Source of the DNA: Rhizophagus sp. LPA8_4_AMF
Lineage: Eukaryota > Glomeromycota > Glomeromycetes > Glomerales > Glomeraceae
Direction of reading: 5' to 3'
DNA length: 22,640 nt
Assembly: GCA_021464525.1 (NCBI GenBank)
Contig: JADRCO010001094.1
Coordinates: forward strand, 1-22,640
Below the pieces are notes generated by a model. The model saw nothing but the letters and a program-made list of their open reading frames with translations. It did not search any database and was not told the DNA's origin. The first letter of the stretch is position 1. The number at the start of each line of letters is the position of its first letter. Position numbers and translations under genes: made by a program. Below are positions 1-9,862 of this stretch, in pieces.

Positions 1-849
1 TTTTTTTTTATTTATTTTTTTATTTTTTTTTTTTTTTAATATATAATAATATAAATCTTTTTTATTATTATTATTTTTTTTAAAAAAAAAATATGTAATA
101 ATATAATGAATTAATTTACGAATCCTCTTCTTTTTTAAAAATCAATAACGAATTTATCTTTTTCAATTTTCGGATCACTAGAATCACGTTTTACCGTGCG
201 TGATTTCTATATTTATTTGTTTTTATCATTCTTATCATCTTCCAGATGATCATCCGAGTCCATGCGTTTTTTTACTTCATTGTAAATAAAATAAAAAAGT
301 TCACGTTAATATATATATTACGTATAAAACGTGTATATATACAACTTTTTTTTTTTTACATACAATGTTTTAATCCTTTTAATCCTTTTCTAAAATTTTT
401 ATATACAAATAACGCATATATTAATGTGCTCTAAAAGAAAAAAATCAAAAAAAAAGTTTGGAATTAATAAAATAAATATACATATGATGTATATATACTA
501 GATATATTATTAAAAACTTGCCAACGAAAACCCAAAACAAATAATCCCTATATTAAAAAATCAATTAAATAAAACAATTTTCAAAAATGGGAATCCCTCA
601 AATTTTTACATTATTCATAGTTTTCAAAAAATTTAGTTTTAATGCATTCAAAAAATTCCTTGCCAAATTATTTTATTAAAAAAAATTAATGTTTCAAAAA
701 AAATATATATATATTTCATTAATAAATATCGAGTTGAACCACTAAGAAATAACGAATTTCTATATCAAATTAATTTGATATCAATTAGATTAAAATTTTA
801 AGTTTTTATGATCGATATTTACTAAAACAGCTAACAAATTTTTATTTAG
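1..849. other. AT-rich intergenic stretch without a recognised gene
   Basis: The first 110 bases are almost only T and A runs. Short open frames here (for example the 62-codon one at 246-434) have the composition of random AT-rich DNA (Phe, Ile, Tyr, Asn) and no recognisable motif. A 31-codon frame starting at the ATG at 586 is also unsupported. I see no RNA gene and no repeat with clear boundaries. Confidence 0.6.
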
Positions 850-999
850 AATCTTCCAGAAATTTTGTCGAATGTTCCAGATTCACTTACTTTAATTATG
901 AAAATTATTAATTTAACGAGTTCACTTGATGAACTAAATAGAATAATTAATTATCAAAAAAAAGAAATAATTAATAAATCTATTAATCGACAAAAATGA
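850..999 (+). CDS. Possible terminal coding exon or gene relic, unknown product
   Basis: I do not recognise this protein. A T-rich 3' splice-site-like sequence (TTTTTATTTAG, AG at 848-849) is followed directly by an open frame of 49 codons ending at TGA 997-999. The frame is in phase 0 with the splice junction. Its composition looks more like real protein than the neighbouring random frames: it begins NLPEILSNVPDSLTLIMKII and continues with a Leu/Asn/Lys/Glu-rich, probably helical or coiled-coil stretch. No convincing upstream exon with a matching 5' splice site was found. It may be the last exon of a decayed gene, or simply chance in AT-rich DNA. The sequence shows only the acceptor-like site and the open frame; everything else is inference. 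Confidence 0.22.
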   Translation, partial: NLPEILSNVPDSLTLIMKIINLTSSLDELNRIINYQKKEIINKSINRQK

Positions 1000-1251
1000 G
1001 AAATTCGCGAATATTAATAATACGGTAATATCAACATATAGTTTGTTGACTTTTTTATAATATTTAATATTATTATTTTTAATAGCAACTGGGAGGCTAG
1101 TAAAAATTGATGAAAATGTGCGGATAAGTAAACGGTAATGATTTTTTATCGAATTTGTTTACATAATCAGTTAAAAAATTTTTATGGTTATCGTGATATT
1201 CATTTTCTAATTTCAAATATTCAATTTTCTAAATCTGGCCTCACTTCTAGG

Positions 1252-1664
1252 TCAAGTTTGCAAAAACTAATTGTAGTTTTCACTAAAATCGTGCAAATTT
1301 ATTGATATGTTGTGAAAGTCACATAATATATGTAAAAACAGTTGAGAAATTATAATAAGTTAAAAAAAATTGTTGAAAAATAATGTTTGCGTATAACAAA
1401 ACGTTTAAAGCCTGTCGGTATATTGTAAAAATTTTATCATGTGTGTAATAAAACTCAAGAAAAAAGAATAAGGTAAAAAAAATCATATATTTGCTATTGA
1501 AAAAAAAGAGTAAACATTCCACGCGCGTCAGATTCCACTTTTTTTTCGCAGTTCTTGCATAATTTGTAAATACCAAACTTGTAAAAACTGATTGATATGT
1601 TGTTAAAATTATACCATATATGTAAAAAAAAATACGAGAGATCAGAATAAGTTAAAAAAAGTTA
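1252..1664. repeat. Three diverged direct repeats (about 80-110 bp)
   Basis: A block with 'ATTGATATGTTGT' followed by 'ATATATGTAAAAA' and '(A/G)AATAAGTTAAAAAAA' occurs at about 1261-1372 and again at about 1560-1664. A more diverged middle copy lies at about 1417-1490 ('GGTATATTGTAAAAATTTTA ... AGAATAAGGTAAAAAAAATC'). Spacing is uneven (about 115 and 175 bp) and the copies carry many substitutions and indels, so the array is old. The 85-codon minus-strand frame at 1319-1576 lies inside it and is not a gene. Confidence 0.5.
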
Positions 1665-2630
1665 TATATTAAGTACGTATATCTTCAAATTATCATACAC
1701 TTGAAAACTGGATGTTATACAGTACATTATTATCGTACTTTTTCTAAAATGTACGTTAATTATTGGGTACGTTAAGGATGCCATACATCCTATAAAAAAT
1801 AATACTCAAATAAACTAATAAATGTGAAATATAAAACTTCTCATTGAGATATAATTGTTTATTACCAAATGCTTTTTGATTTTTTTAAGTTGGATTTCAA
1901 CTAGAAGTTTATAGTGTATTTTTTATATTAAAAATATAAAATAATGTGAAAAACTTGAAATTTATCATAACAAACTTTAATTAAAAAATCTACAATACAA
2001 TTATATTACATGTTTTTTGTATTAATTTATTCTTGTAATTGTAATTTTAATTGTTAAAAAGTTTTTTTTTTTTTATTAAATCGTTCTTTTAACTAATGAT
2101 TAATTTAAATTAATATAAATCTAACGTTGAAACATAGTTAAATTAATTATTAAATGTGGTACCGAATTTACTAAATTAAATATTTAAGGAATAAATTTCG
2201 TTCGTAAAGAATTTTTGTTATAACGAAATTTTTTTTAAAAAAAAATTATAATTGGACTTTTGTCTTTAATTTAAGCTAAATTTGTTCGTTAATTTGAGCC
2301 GGTAAAATTTTCAATTTAAGGAGAATTTCACTTTCCCCCATAAAAAAATTTAAAAAATCAATCACATGTCTGAGATTTTTCGGAGTAAAAAATAAAAATT
2401 TTAGCTAATAGTGTTGACTAATTATAGTATTAATGAGAGAGTATTAATTGGTCTCTATAAATATATAATCCGATTAATCCGATTATTACAAATTAATATT
2501 CTTTTTCTTCTGTAACAAAGACTATTACCAAATTATATATATATTCGAAATACGTAATTTTTTTCGGCTTTATTTTAGATCATATTCTTTTCAAATACGA
2601 TTGAATAAAGCATCTTTAATAACTGTAAAT
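1665..2630. other. AT-rich intergenic stretch
   Basis: Nothing with coding character is visible. One segment (about 2339-2417, containing 'ATCACATGTCTGAG') resembles a segment at about 21565-21650 that contains the same 14 bases followed by similar A-rich sequence. It may be a diverged dispersed repeat, but no boundaries can be defined. Confidence 0.5.
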
Positions 2631-3277
2631 GTTTATGTGATACAAATCCATTTTCAAACAAGGGCATTTTTTGTACGAAATAAAGAAATAATTTTTTTTT
2701 TTGTTAAGGCCAATTCTCATCCTAATTATCGTTTCAAAAATATTAATATGATCTTATTTATTTATTTATTACTATACAATAAAAATATCACTTAAAAAAT
2801 TGGTTTAAACAATTACCTAGATTTTCATATGATTAATTATCACAATTAAAGTTCTTAATTGGTCTATCTCAAACAATGTAACCAATATTTTGAACAAAAA
2901 AGTAAACTTATTGAAAACTTTTATGCATGCAAGATATAATTACTTATTCAGACTGTATTTTGAATGAAATTTAATTATACTTACTATTTTTGTACAAAAT
3001 TTGAAATAATCATAACTCACAAACTGAATATAGATTACAATTAAAGGAAAAAAAAAAATGAGAATAATGATAATATTTTAACATCGCTTTCATTTTTACT
3101 TTGTTTTAATTTTTTTTATTATGTAAATAATTTAGTTATTATTTTCCTAAATTTTTTCTTTCTTTGTTCTAGTATTTTTATTCAAATTTCTTAAATAATG
3201 TTATTTTCATGATTTAAAAGCACAAGTTAAATTAAAATTGACAAAGAATCAAAGTTACACGTATGAATTCGATAATC

Positions 3278-3286
3278 TATAAAAAG
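3278..3286 (+). promoter_or_regulatory. TATA box of the secreted-protein gene
   Basis: TATAAAAAG lies 132 bp before the start codon in a block nearly identical between the two duplicated copies ('ATAATCTATAAAAAGATGGA', then T-run and 'TTAG'). The same TATAAAAAGAT sequence occurs before the kinase start at 12588. No transcription start is visible, so promoter function is inferred. Confidence 0.5.
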
Positions 3287-3417
3287 ATGGATTTTTTTAG
3301 TCCATCAGAAATTAATTCTTTAAAAAACACATTTACAAACATTTACATTAATAATTCTTTATTACACTGTGACAATACTGTTAATTAATATTCTTACAGA
3401 CAGTAATAAATAAAAAA

Positions 3418-4347
3418 ATGAAATCTTTTGTTTTTTTCATAATTTTAAACGTATTGACCCTTTTCACTCACGCTCAGGATCAAACAACTTGTGAACAAGA
3501 GTTTTCTTTACAAGGCGAGACATGTACACCATGTCAACAAGTACTTTTTAAACATAAAGCAACGGATATCGAAACAACTCCCAACAAGTGTCTGGTTTTA
3601 AATATTTTTAGAGGTCATATGAGTGAGAACACTATTATCACTCCTGGTACTCCTCCTCCAGATGAAATAACAAAAATAAAATTAGCTTTAGATAAAACTT
3701 GTGCTGAAACCGCAAATAATGCATGTAAAGAATCGACTACTAAAAGTATTTATACTGAAATTGATAAGGCTTGTGATGCAGAAATAAATCAATTTTATTC
3801 TACTAGAGGAACTAACAAGAAACTCACTCCTTCTGAAAAAGCCGGACTTTTAGCTGCAACTAGTATAGCTTTATATTATACAGCTATACCTTTAAGAGAA
3901 AATATGTGTGCGAAAGTAGAAAACGGTAAGTTATTAAGTATAATATCATTTGCGTTTATTTACAAAATTTTTTTTAACAAATTATTATTCCTCTTTAAAT
4001 TATTTTTAGAATATTGTCTAGCTAAAGCTATTGAACAAGTGAATCAAACTCAAATTCAAGATCCTTTTACTGTTTTACAATGTGATGAATGTACAAACCA
4101 ATTTTATAATAATCTCAAAAGTTATCAATTATCTCATCCTCTCGATACTCCCGATTTACAAAAAATTTTGACTGACTCAGATTCAAGAATATTTTCAACC
4201 AAAATGATACAAGAATTTGAAAATAAATGTCCTAATCTTGCTAAAAACTTTAAATCTGATGGTCAAAAACTTAGTAATCAATTCTATAATTACCCCGGAA
4301 TTATTTTAATTGGCCTTTTAGGAATTATTTATGTAAATTTTATATAA
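3418..4347 (+). CDS. Secreted cysteine-rich protein, possibly GPI-anchored, one intron
   Basis: I do not recognise this family. The model joins 3418-3925 and 4010-4347 (846 nt, 281 aa). The AAAAAA-ATG at 3418 is the first ATG after the conserved TATA block. It opens a clear signal peptide (MKSFVFFIILNVLTLFTHA, likely cleaved before the QDQ at residues 20-22). The mature part carries 12 cysteines, including two CxxC pairs (CTPC at residues 36-39 and CDEC in exon 2). The last 18 residues (YPGIILIGLLGIIYVNFI) are a hydrophobic tail after small polar residues, fitting a GPI-anchor signal or one membrane anchor. The intron (3926-4009) is read through in frame if not removed, so an unspliced 309-aa reading exists. 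An extracellular, cell-wall or effector-like role is only an inference. A broken tandem copy follows at 6041-7007. Confidence 0.85.
   Translation: MKSFVFFIILNVLTLFTHAQDQTTCEQEFSLQGETCTPCQQVLFKHKATDIETTPNKCLVLNIFRGHMSENTIITPGTPPPDEITKIKLALDKTCAETANNACKESTTKSIYTEIDKACDAEINQFYSTRGTNKKLTPSEKAGLLAATSIALYYTAIPLRENMCAKVENGKLLSIISFAFIYKIFFNKLLFLFKLFLEYCLAKAIEQVNQTQIQDPFTVLQCDECTNQFYNNLKSYQLSHPLDTPDLQKILTDSDSRIFSTKMIQEFENKCPNLAKNFKSDGQKLSNQFYNYPGIILIGLLGIIYVNFI
3926..4009 (+). other. 84-nt spliceosomal intron, in frame and without stop
   Basis: The donor GTAAGT and acceptor TTATTTTTAG flank an 84-nt AT-rich segment with a TTTAAC branch-site-like motif. It interrupts a codon after the first base (AAC G|AA TAT TGT). 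It is a multiple of three and has no stop, so it looks like coding sequence. The paralog at 6557-6639 has the same donor and acceptor but 83 nt and a diverged interior. Its flanking codons stay aligned only if the segment is removed, which is good evidence for an intron. Confidence 0.85.
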
Positions 4348-4765
4348 TAGATAGATAATAGATATTTATTATTATACATTTACTTATTCAATTTTATTCC
4401 ATAAATTTTTATATATAACAATCAATCATAATATTATTAAAAATGGTACTATTATCAAATTATCGTTTTAAATATTCGCAATATTTGTTGTTACCTGAAT
4501 TTAATGATAAAATGAGTTTAAGTTAAATTTGTCTAATGAGTCTTTGTTTCTGTCACTTCGGATTCACGTAATTTTGGTACGTTGTCTCATCTTATAATAG
4601 TATATAATGTGCAGGTGCATTATTCTGCAGTTTATGTACCGTAACTCGTAAATGGTCCCATGATAGACTCTTCTTTGGTAATATTTTTAACCACTAAACA
4701 AATTTCAAAAAGTAAAAGAAAATAAATGTTTATTTTCTAGAGTAAAACTAAAAATTTACCGTAAC

Positions 4766-5330
4766 TTTGGCATAATTTTCAAAGTTTCAAGTTTGATTCA
4801 TTATTTAGTAGTAAAATCTTTAAACTTAGTTATCACTTAAGAAAAGAAGAACAAGGTATTAAAATTAATATTAAATTAATCAATAATAATTTTTAATATT
4901 GTAATAATACTATTAACTTTAAAAGGGGTTAAATGGAATGTTTATTTTTATTATATATTATCATTTCTTTTATTTCTTTGATTTAGAAACAATAAATTTT
5001 TTTAAAAAAATGAAGATTTTAATGAACAAATGAAAGCAATAGAGCCAATTTCTTGAGGTACAACAGACTATAACAACTAGATAATCAATTTCCTTTTATA
5101 AAGTTAAAGAAATTAATCGACAAAGTTTCATGTAAAATGTCCCCTTTTTTTACCAAAATATTTTTAAACCAAAAAGGAAAAACTTATTAAGCGATAAATA
5201 TCAAATTCCTTATTATATTATCAAAAATCGTTATATATTTTTATTAACTGTTCATTAAAGAGAAGATCGGCATAATTATAATTGTTTGTTCAACTGAAAA
5301 TCATTTCTAGTTTAATAACCGAGATCCAAT
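4766..5330. other. Spacer between the duplicated units
   Basis: AT-rich sequence with no open frame of coding character and no match to the other copy that I could follow. Confidence 0.5.
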
Positions 5331-7516
5331 GTTTATGTGATACAAATTTATTTTTACATTTGTTGTACGATATAAAAAATAATGTTAAGGATAATTTTCA
5401 TGTTTCACATATTAATATTATTATTATCATACAAAGAAACCAAATTATCAAGCTTTTTCATACTCTTAAATATGTACATTATCAGTATCTTACAGACATA
5501 GTATATATTAGAGTATACTTACTTTAAAATGGAACAATGAAAAAAAATTCTTGCGTGTTTGTTGACAAAAAAGTAAACTATGCTTTTTCTTATCGTACAC
5601 TTTATTTATGCATGCAAATATATAATTCCGAATTCCGTCAAAAAAAATTCATTTTGAATGAAATTTAATTGTACTTAGCAGAATTGTACAAAGTTTGAAC
5701 AATCATATCTCAAAATTTATATAATATTGACAAACCGAAAATAGATCATAATTAAAGGAAAAAAAAAAAAACGAGAAAAATAATAATTTTTGTAAATATT
5801 TTTCAATAATCGTATTAATTAATAATGGTTAATACGTTTCCTAAACTTTTTTAAATCTTATAATTGAAAAGCATAAATTATATTAAATTAGAAAAACACA
5901 TATGAATTTAATAATCTATAAAAAGATGGATTTTTTTAGGCCGTCAGAAATTATTTTTTAAAAAACCATTTACAATCATTTACATTCTGTAATAATAATA
6001 ATTTCTTACTACTACATTGTGATAATACATATTAAAACCAATGAAATCTTTTATTTTTTCATATTTTTAACTGTATTGACTCTTTTGTTCACAAGTTGTT
6101 TGATTTTGAGCGTAAACGAAAAGTTCTCTTTACAAAACGAGACATGCACACAATGTTAACAAGCACTTTTTAAATATAAAGAAGCAACGGATAATATGAC
6201 ATTTCTAGTGAAACCTACCGACAAATGTTTGGTTTATAAATTTTTTGTTCATTATAGCATTGTAAGTTCTCTTATCTCCAATACTTCTGTAGACGATATA
6301 ACAAAAATAAAAGGGGGTATAGAATTAACTTGCGCTGAAATCGCTAAAAATCCATGTAATGAATCGACCGCTAAAAGTATTTATACTGAAATTGATAAGG
6401 CTTGTGATGTAGAATTGAATCAATATTATTCTGTTAAAGGAACTTGAAAGGTAATCACTCCTACTGAGAATGTTGGACTTTTAGCCGAAGAAACTATAAT
6501 TACCTATTATACGGCTATACCTTCAAGAGAAAATATGTGTGTGGAAGTAGAAGGCGGTAAGTTATTAACTAGTACAAATGTAATATTGTTCACATATATT
6601 TACAAACTCTTTTTAACAAATTATTATTTTCTTTTTTAGAATATTGTTTCGCTAAAGCTATTGAACAAATGAATCAAACTCAATCTCAAACTCAAATACA
6701 AAGTTTAATGAATCCTTTTACTATTTTACAATGTGATGAATGTTCCAAACAATTTTATAATAATTTCAAAAATTATCAATCATCTCATCCTCTCGATACT
6801 CCTAATTTACAAAAGATTTTGTCTGATGATCCAAACGAAATAAAAAATTAAATAGGAAATTTTGAAAATAAATGTCCTAATCTTATTACTATCAATACTA
6901 CTAATGTCGTTAAATCTGATGGTCAAATACTTAGTAATCAATTTTATAATTATCCTGGAATTATTTTAATTGGTCTTTTAGGATTTATTTATGTAAATAT
7001 TATGTAATAGATAATAGATAGTTAATTACTGTGTTCAATTTCATATCTACTTAAAATTACTAATATAATAAAATTAATATATATAATAAATAACTTTTTA
7101 TTTTATTATTAATTTATTTATTTTTTACATACAATACTAATAAGTAACACTATTATAAAATAGTACTATATCACGAATCATCAATTAAATTTTTAGATCA
7201 ACTTGCCCTATATTACGTATGTGAATATCGTCAAATGATGATACCTGAATTTTTTTAATTTTAACGAAAAATGATTTTGAGTTAAATTTGTCTAGTAAGC
7301 TGCTGTTTCTGTCACCTTCTACGATACCTTTCCTAATTTTGGTGCATTATCTCATCTTATAATGTGCAGGTATATTATTCTGCGGGTTGTGTACTGTGAC
7401 CTAAATGGTCTCACGATAAACTCTTCTTTTCTTCTACCTTTTATTCTTTATTCTTGAAATTTGTTTAGTGATTAAATGTTTTCTTTCTAGAATAAACCAA
7501 AAATTTATCGTAACTA
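5331..7516 (+). repeat. Tandem segmental duplication, copy B (broken gene)
   Basis: This is the second copy of 2631-4765, in direct orientation. It keeps the TATA block at 5917-5925, the coding region and the downstream conserved block (to about 7516). It carries several frameshifts and stops in the gene. The 81-codon frame at 5282-5527 falls in the non-coding 5' part and has no counterpart in copy A, so it is not a gene. Confidence 0.8.
6041..7007 (+). pseudogene. Pseudogene copy of the secreted cysteine-rich protein
   Basis: The reading frame follows the intact gene from ATG 6041 to TAA 7005-7007 but is broken at least four times. The signal-peptide region has a frameshift and stops at 6068-6070. 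A Gln codon after the first CxxC has become TAA (6157-6159). A TGA stands at 6445-6447 where the intact copy reads AAC. A frameshift or deletion region leads to TAA at 6849-6851, just before the conserved 'FENKCPNL' segment. The intron is still recognisable at 6557-6639 (GTAAGT...TTTTTTAG). The second CxxC (CDEC) and the hydrophobic C-terminus are preserved in sequence but out of a common frame. The TATA block is intact, so it could still be transcribed. Confidence 0.88.
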
Positions 7517-7948
7517 TTACTAAAGAATGAATCAAGCAGAATCAAACCTTGAAACCTATTTTGATTATCATTTAAAAAAAGTAGTTAACTATTTTTTTAC
7601 AAATAGTCGGCATAGTAAAAAACGTAAGTTTCAATAAATAATCAAATAATTAAATTATCGTTTAGTCTTTCTAGTCAGATTAATTGCTTTAATAATATTA
7701 AATAACTAAAATTGTCCTAAAGTATTGATCTTGTCGGTATTATTAAGTCTGTGACAGAACTTGGGGAAAAAAATACCGGAATTATAAATTGCTTAATGCA
7801 CAGTAACTAATAATACAAAGTATAATAAAATTTACATGATTTTATTTATTGTCCTTAATTTAGCGTAGTTATGCGCAGTACGATATATTCAATGTTATTA
7901 ACGAGATTTGTTAAAAAATGATTTGTTTAAGCAGATCAATGAGCGATA
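7517..7948. other. AT-rich spacer
   Basis: No gene, RNA or clear repeat is recognised between the end of duplication copy B and the MITE. Confidence 0.5.
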
Positions 7949-8142
7949 AGGGAATGACCAGAAATGACGTAATTTAAATTTTAGGATTTTTGACCCCCCT
8001 ATGGCATCATCTATTTTAGGAATTCAATATTAAAACATAATTCTGGTCAGTATTATATTAACTGCAAGCGTCTAAAAATGGAAACAGTGTAACGTCATCA
8101 TGGCCTCCCCTTAGGAAATGACGTCATTTCTGGCCATTCCCT
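7949..8142. mobile_element. 194-bp MITE of Tc1/mariner type, TA target duplication
   Basis: Terminal inverted repeats of about 27 bp begin AGGGAATGRCCAGAAATGAC and match with two mismatches (7949-7975 against 8116-8142). The element is flanked on both sides by TA (7947-7948 and 8143-8144), the target duplication used by Tc1/mariner transposases. The interior has no open reading frame of note, so it is non-autonomous. The right repeat contains the perfect palindrome AAATGACGTCATTT (8116-8129), whose centre TGACGTCA is the consensus site of CREB/ATF-type bZIP factors. The left copy has A instead of C there and is not palindromic. Confidence 0.8.
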
Positions 8143-8188
8143 TAACGATAGTGAAATCTAAAATTATTATTGAATTTATCCTATAATA

Positions 8189-8450
8189 GACAACATAAAT
8201 TATGTAGGCTATCACATAGTATAGAGGGGAAACCCATGTCAAAATTGCGGGCCTTGGGGGACGAAAAGATATAACTTTTATTTTATTGGTTATATTAGTT
8301 ACAGGGCCGAGGGGTGGTATGGAGTGATGGGATTAGTCTTGAACTAATCCGTTTCAATGTGTTCCCGAGGCCTATTTGTTATTTGTTCTGTTTTCCCATT
8401 TAACATTTAATAAATGAACACGTTTACCACAAAAAAAAAAAAAAAAAAAA
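8189..8450 (+). mobile_element. Retroposed sequence with poly(A) tail and 15-bp target-site duplication
   Basis: The 15-base sequence ATTTATCCTATAATA is present at 8174-8188 and again at 8451-8465. Between them lies a 262-bp segment ending in 20 A residues (8431-8450), with AATAAA at 8409-8414, 16 bases before the tail. It is distinctly richer in G and C than its surroundings. Poly(A) tail, polyadenylation signal and target duplication together show insertion by a LINE-type reverse transcriptase of an RNA polymerase II transcript. It is either a 5'-truncated LINE copy or a retrocopy of some other RNA. No reading frame or Pol III A/B boxes were recognised. It contains a perfect 8-bp hairpin stem GGATTAGT/ACTAATCC with a 5-base loop. 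Confidence 0.85.
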
Positions 8451-8465
8451 ATTTATCCTATAATA

Positions 8466-9453
8466 ATACTACAAAATTTTTTTTTCACTTAGCGACTTAA
8501 GATAGATTTTAATGCAAAAATTGGTAGTGTTGTTAGAATAGAATATATTATAATGTAAAAAAAAATTTAATGTTATTATTTTATTCGTAACTTAAAATAT
8601 GATAATCACATCTTTTTATGGAAAACATAAAATCATTTTTTCTTTATTTTATTTATTTTTAGATAGAACAAAATTGTAGACTAATTTTCTTTTCTATTAT
8701 GAAATGAAAGATCATGAAGCGAGTCATTAACTCATTATATAGTAGATTATTAATAAGAGTGAAATTATACTAGCAGTCGTTCGACTCAGAACATTGAATT
8801 GTCAGTTATTACTCATGTGCTCAATAAAATTGAACAATACTCCTCTCAATCAAGTTATTCTAAAAGTTTTGTAAATACAATTATAAAGTATACGTTTAGA
8901 ATTAGTTCCTTTACTATTAACTGAAACAAATATCAATATAAAAATCGTGTAGGTTAAATGCACTCGCCAATTGATTTCTCTATATTTATTTTATTGATAT
9001 ATACAGTAAGTATACAGTATTTGCATCAAAGATTAGTATGCAATAGTATTATTAGATGAGTATTCCATCAAAAGATTTATATTAATCTTCGTCTTTTTTA
9101 AAATATTCTTTTAATCTTCTTCGGTGCCGTGCCGCTGGTTCAGGAATAAGTAATGATATTTGGAAAAATAATTATCCGGATATATAGGTTGTTGCAAAGA
9201 AAGGTACAATTTTTGGGAATCAAGTCAAACTTACTTGTTTAGGCTAACAAATAGAAAAAAATATGTTCAATCCAGTCAGAATTATAAATTTCTTGTATCT
9301 TTTAAAATTGTATGTAAATCGACTAAAAATATTGAATAGAGAATGATCGATTACAAATATTATCTATATGACTAATTTCCATAATTTTATTACGCAATTT
9401 TTACGCGATCTTTACGTGACGATAATTATCAAATTAAATTCGTAAATAGAGAC
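8466..9453. other. AT-rich intergenic stretch
   Basis: No open frame with coding character, no RNA gene and no repeat with clear borders was found. A slightly GC-richer patch (GGTGCCGTGCCGCTGG at 9123-9138) stands out but has no identifiable function. Confidence 0.5.
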
Positions 9454-9750
9454 TTGCATGAGTCAATTGAGTCATGATTGTATATTTGTACTCAATTATA
9501 ATAATGACTAAGAATTAATTAAAATTTATAATTATATAATAGTTTTAAATAATTTAAATTATACTTTCGTAGTCATTACAAATTTAACCTTTTTTGTACT
9601 TTTGTACTCAATTTTTAATAATGACTTAAGAATATTTTAACGAATAAAATTACATATACTTTCGCATAAGCCATGAGTCATTACAGATTTAACCTTTTTT
9701 GTACTTTTGTGTTCTAATTTTAAGAATGACTAAAAATATTTTATGTATAT
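9454..9750. repeat. Three-copy diverged tandem array, period about 101-105 bp
   Basis: Each copy contains 'AGTCATTACAAATTTAACCT' or a variant, then 'TTTTTTGTACTTTTGTACTCAATTT', an 'AATGACT(T)AAGAATATTT' block and AT-rich filler. Copies start near 9470, 9571 and 9676. The first is the most diverged. Two of the copies carry TGAGTCA (Gcn4/AP-1-type) sequences at about 9459-9475 and 9674-9680, which may be coincidental. Confidence 0.6.
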
Positions 9751-9862
9751 ATAAATTATATAAATGTTTGTACAATAAAGAAATCTATAAATACCTCTTG
9801 TTTTTTATTATTTTTTCTTAGAAATCTCTGAACGATCAGACGAGGGCCTAAAATTTCGTGCT

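Larger units (their letters stand above)
2631..4765 (+). repeat. Tandem segmental duplication, copy A (intact gene)
   Basis: Copy A aligns with 5331-7516 over upstream region, gene and downstream region, with many substitutions and indels. Anchors are 'GTTTATGTGATACAAAT' at 2631 and 5331, the TATA block at 3278 and 5917, the whole coding region, 'GTTAAATTTGTCTA' at 4522 and 7281, 'AATGTGCAGGT' followed by 'ATTATTCTGC', and 'AAAATTTACCGTAACT' near 4751. The offset shifts from 2700 at the 5' side to 2623 at the ATG and 2759 at the 3' side, so both units have gained and lost bases since the duplication. The downstream conserved part (about 4500-4765) has no open frame but is as well kept as the promoter side. 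Confidence 0.8.

Noticed and set aside
1319..1576. 85-codon minus-strand frame
   Set aside because: Lies across a diverged direct-repeat array; composition is random AT-rich, no domain, no splice or promoter context.
2601..2795. Frame of 64 codons, with a similar one at 5282-5527
   Set aside because: Both fall in the duplicated upstream region but are not in a shared frame, so the duplication does not support coding.
8189..8450. tRNA-derived SINE
   Set aside because: No convincing A and B boxes and no cloverleaf could be made; AATAAA before the tail points to a Pol II transcript instead.
9459..9680. TGAGTCA (Gcn4/AP-1) sites as a regulatory cluster
   Set aside because: They sit inside a diverged tandem array with no gene nearby; likely a by-product of the repeat.
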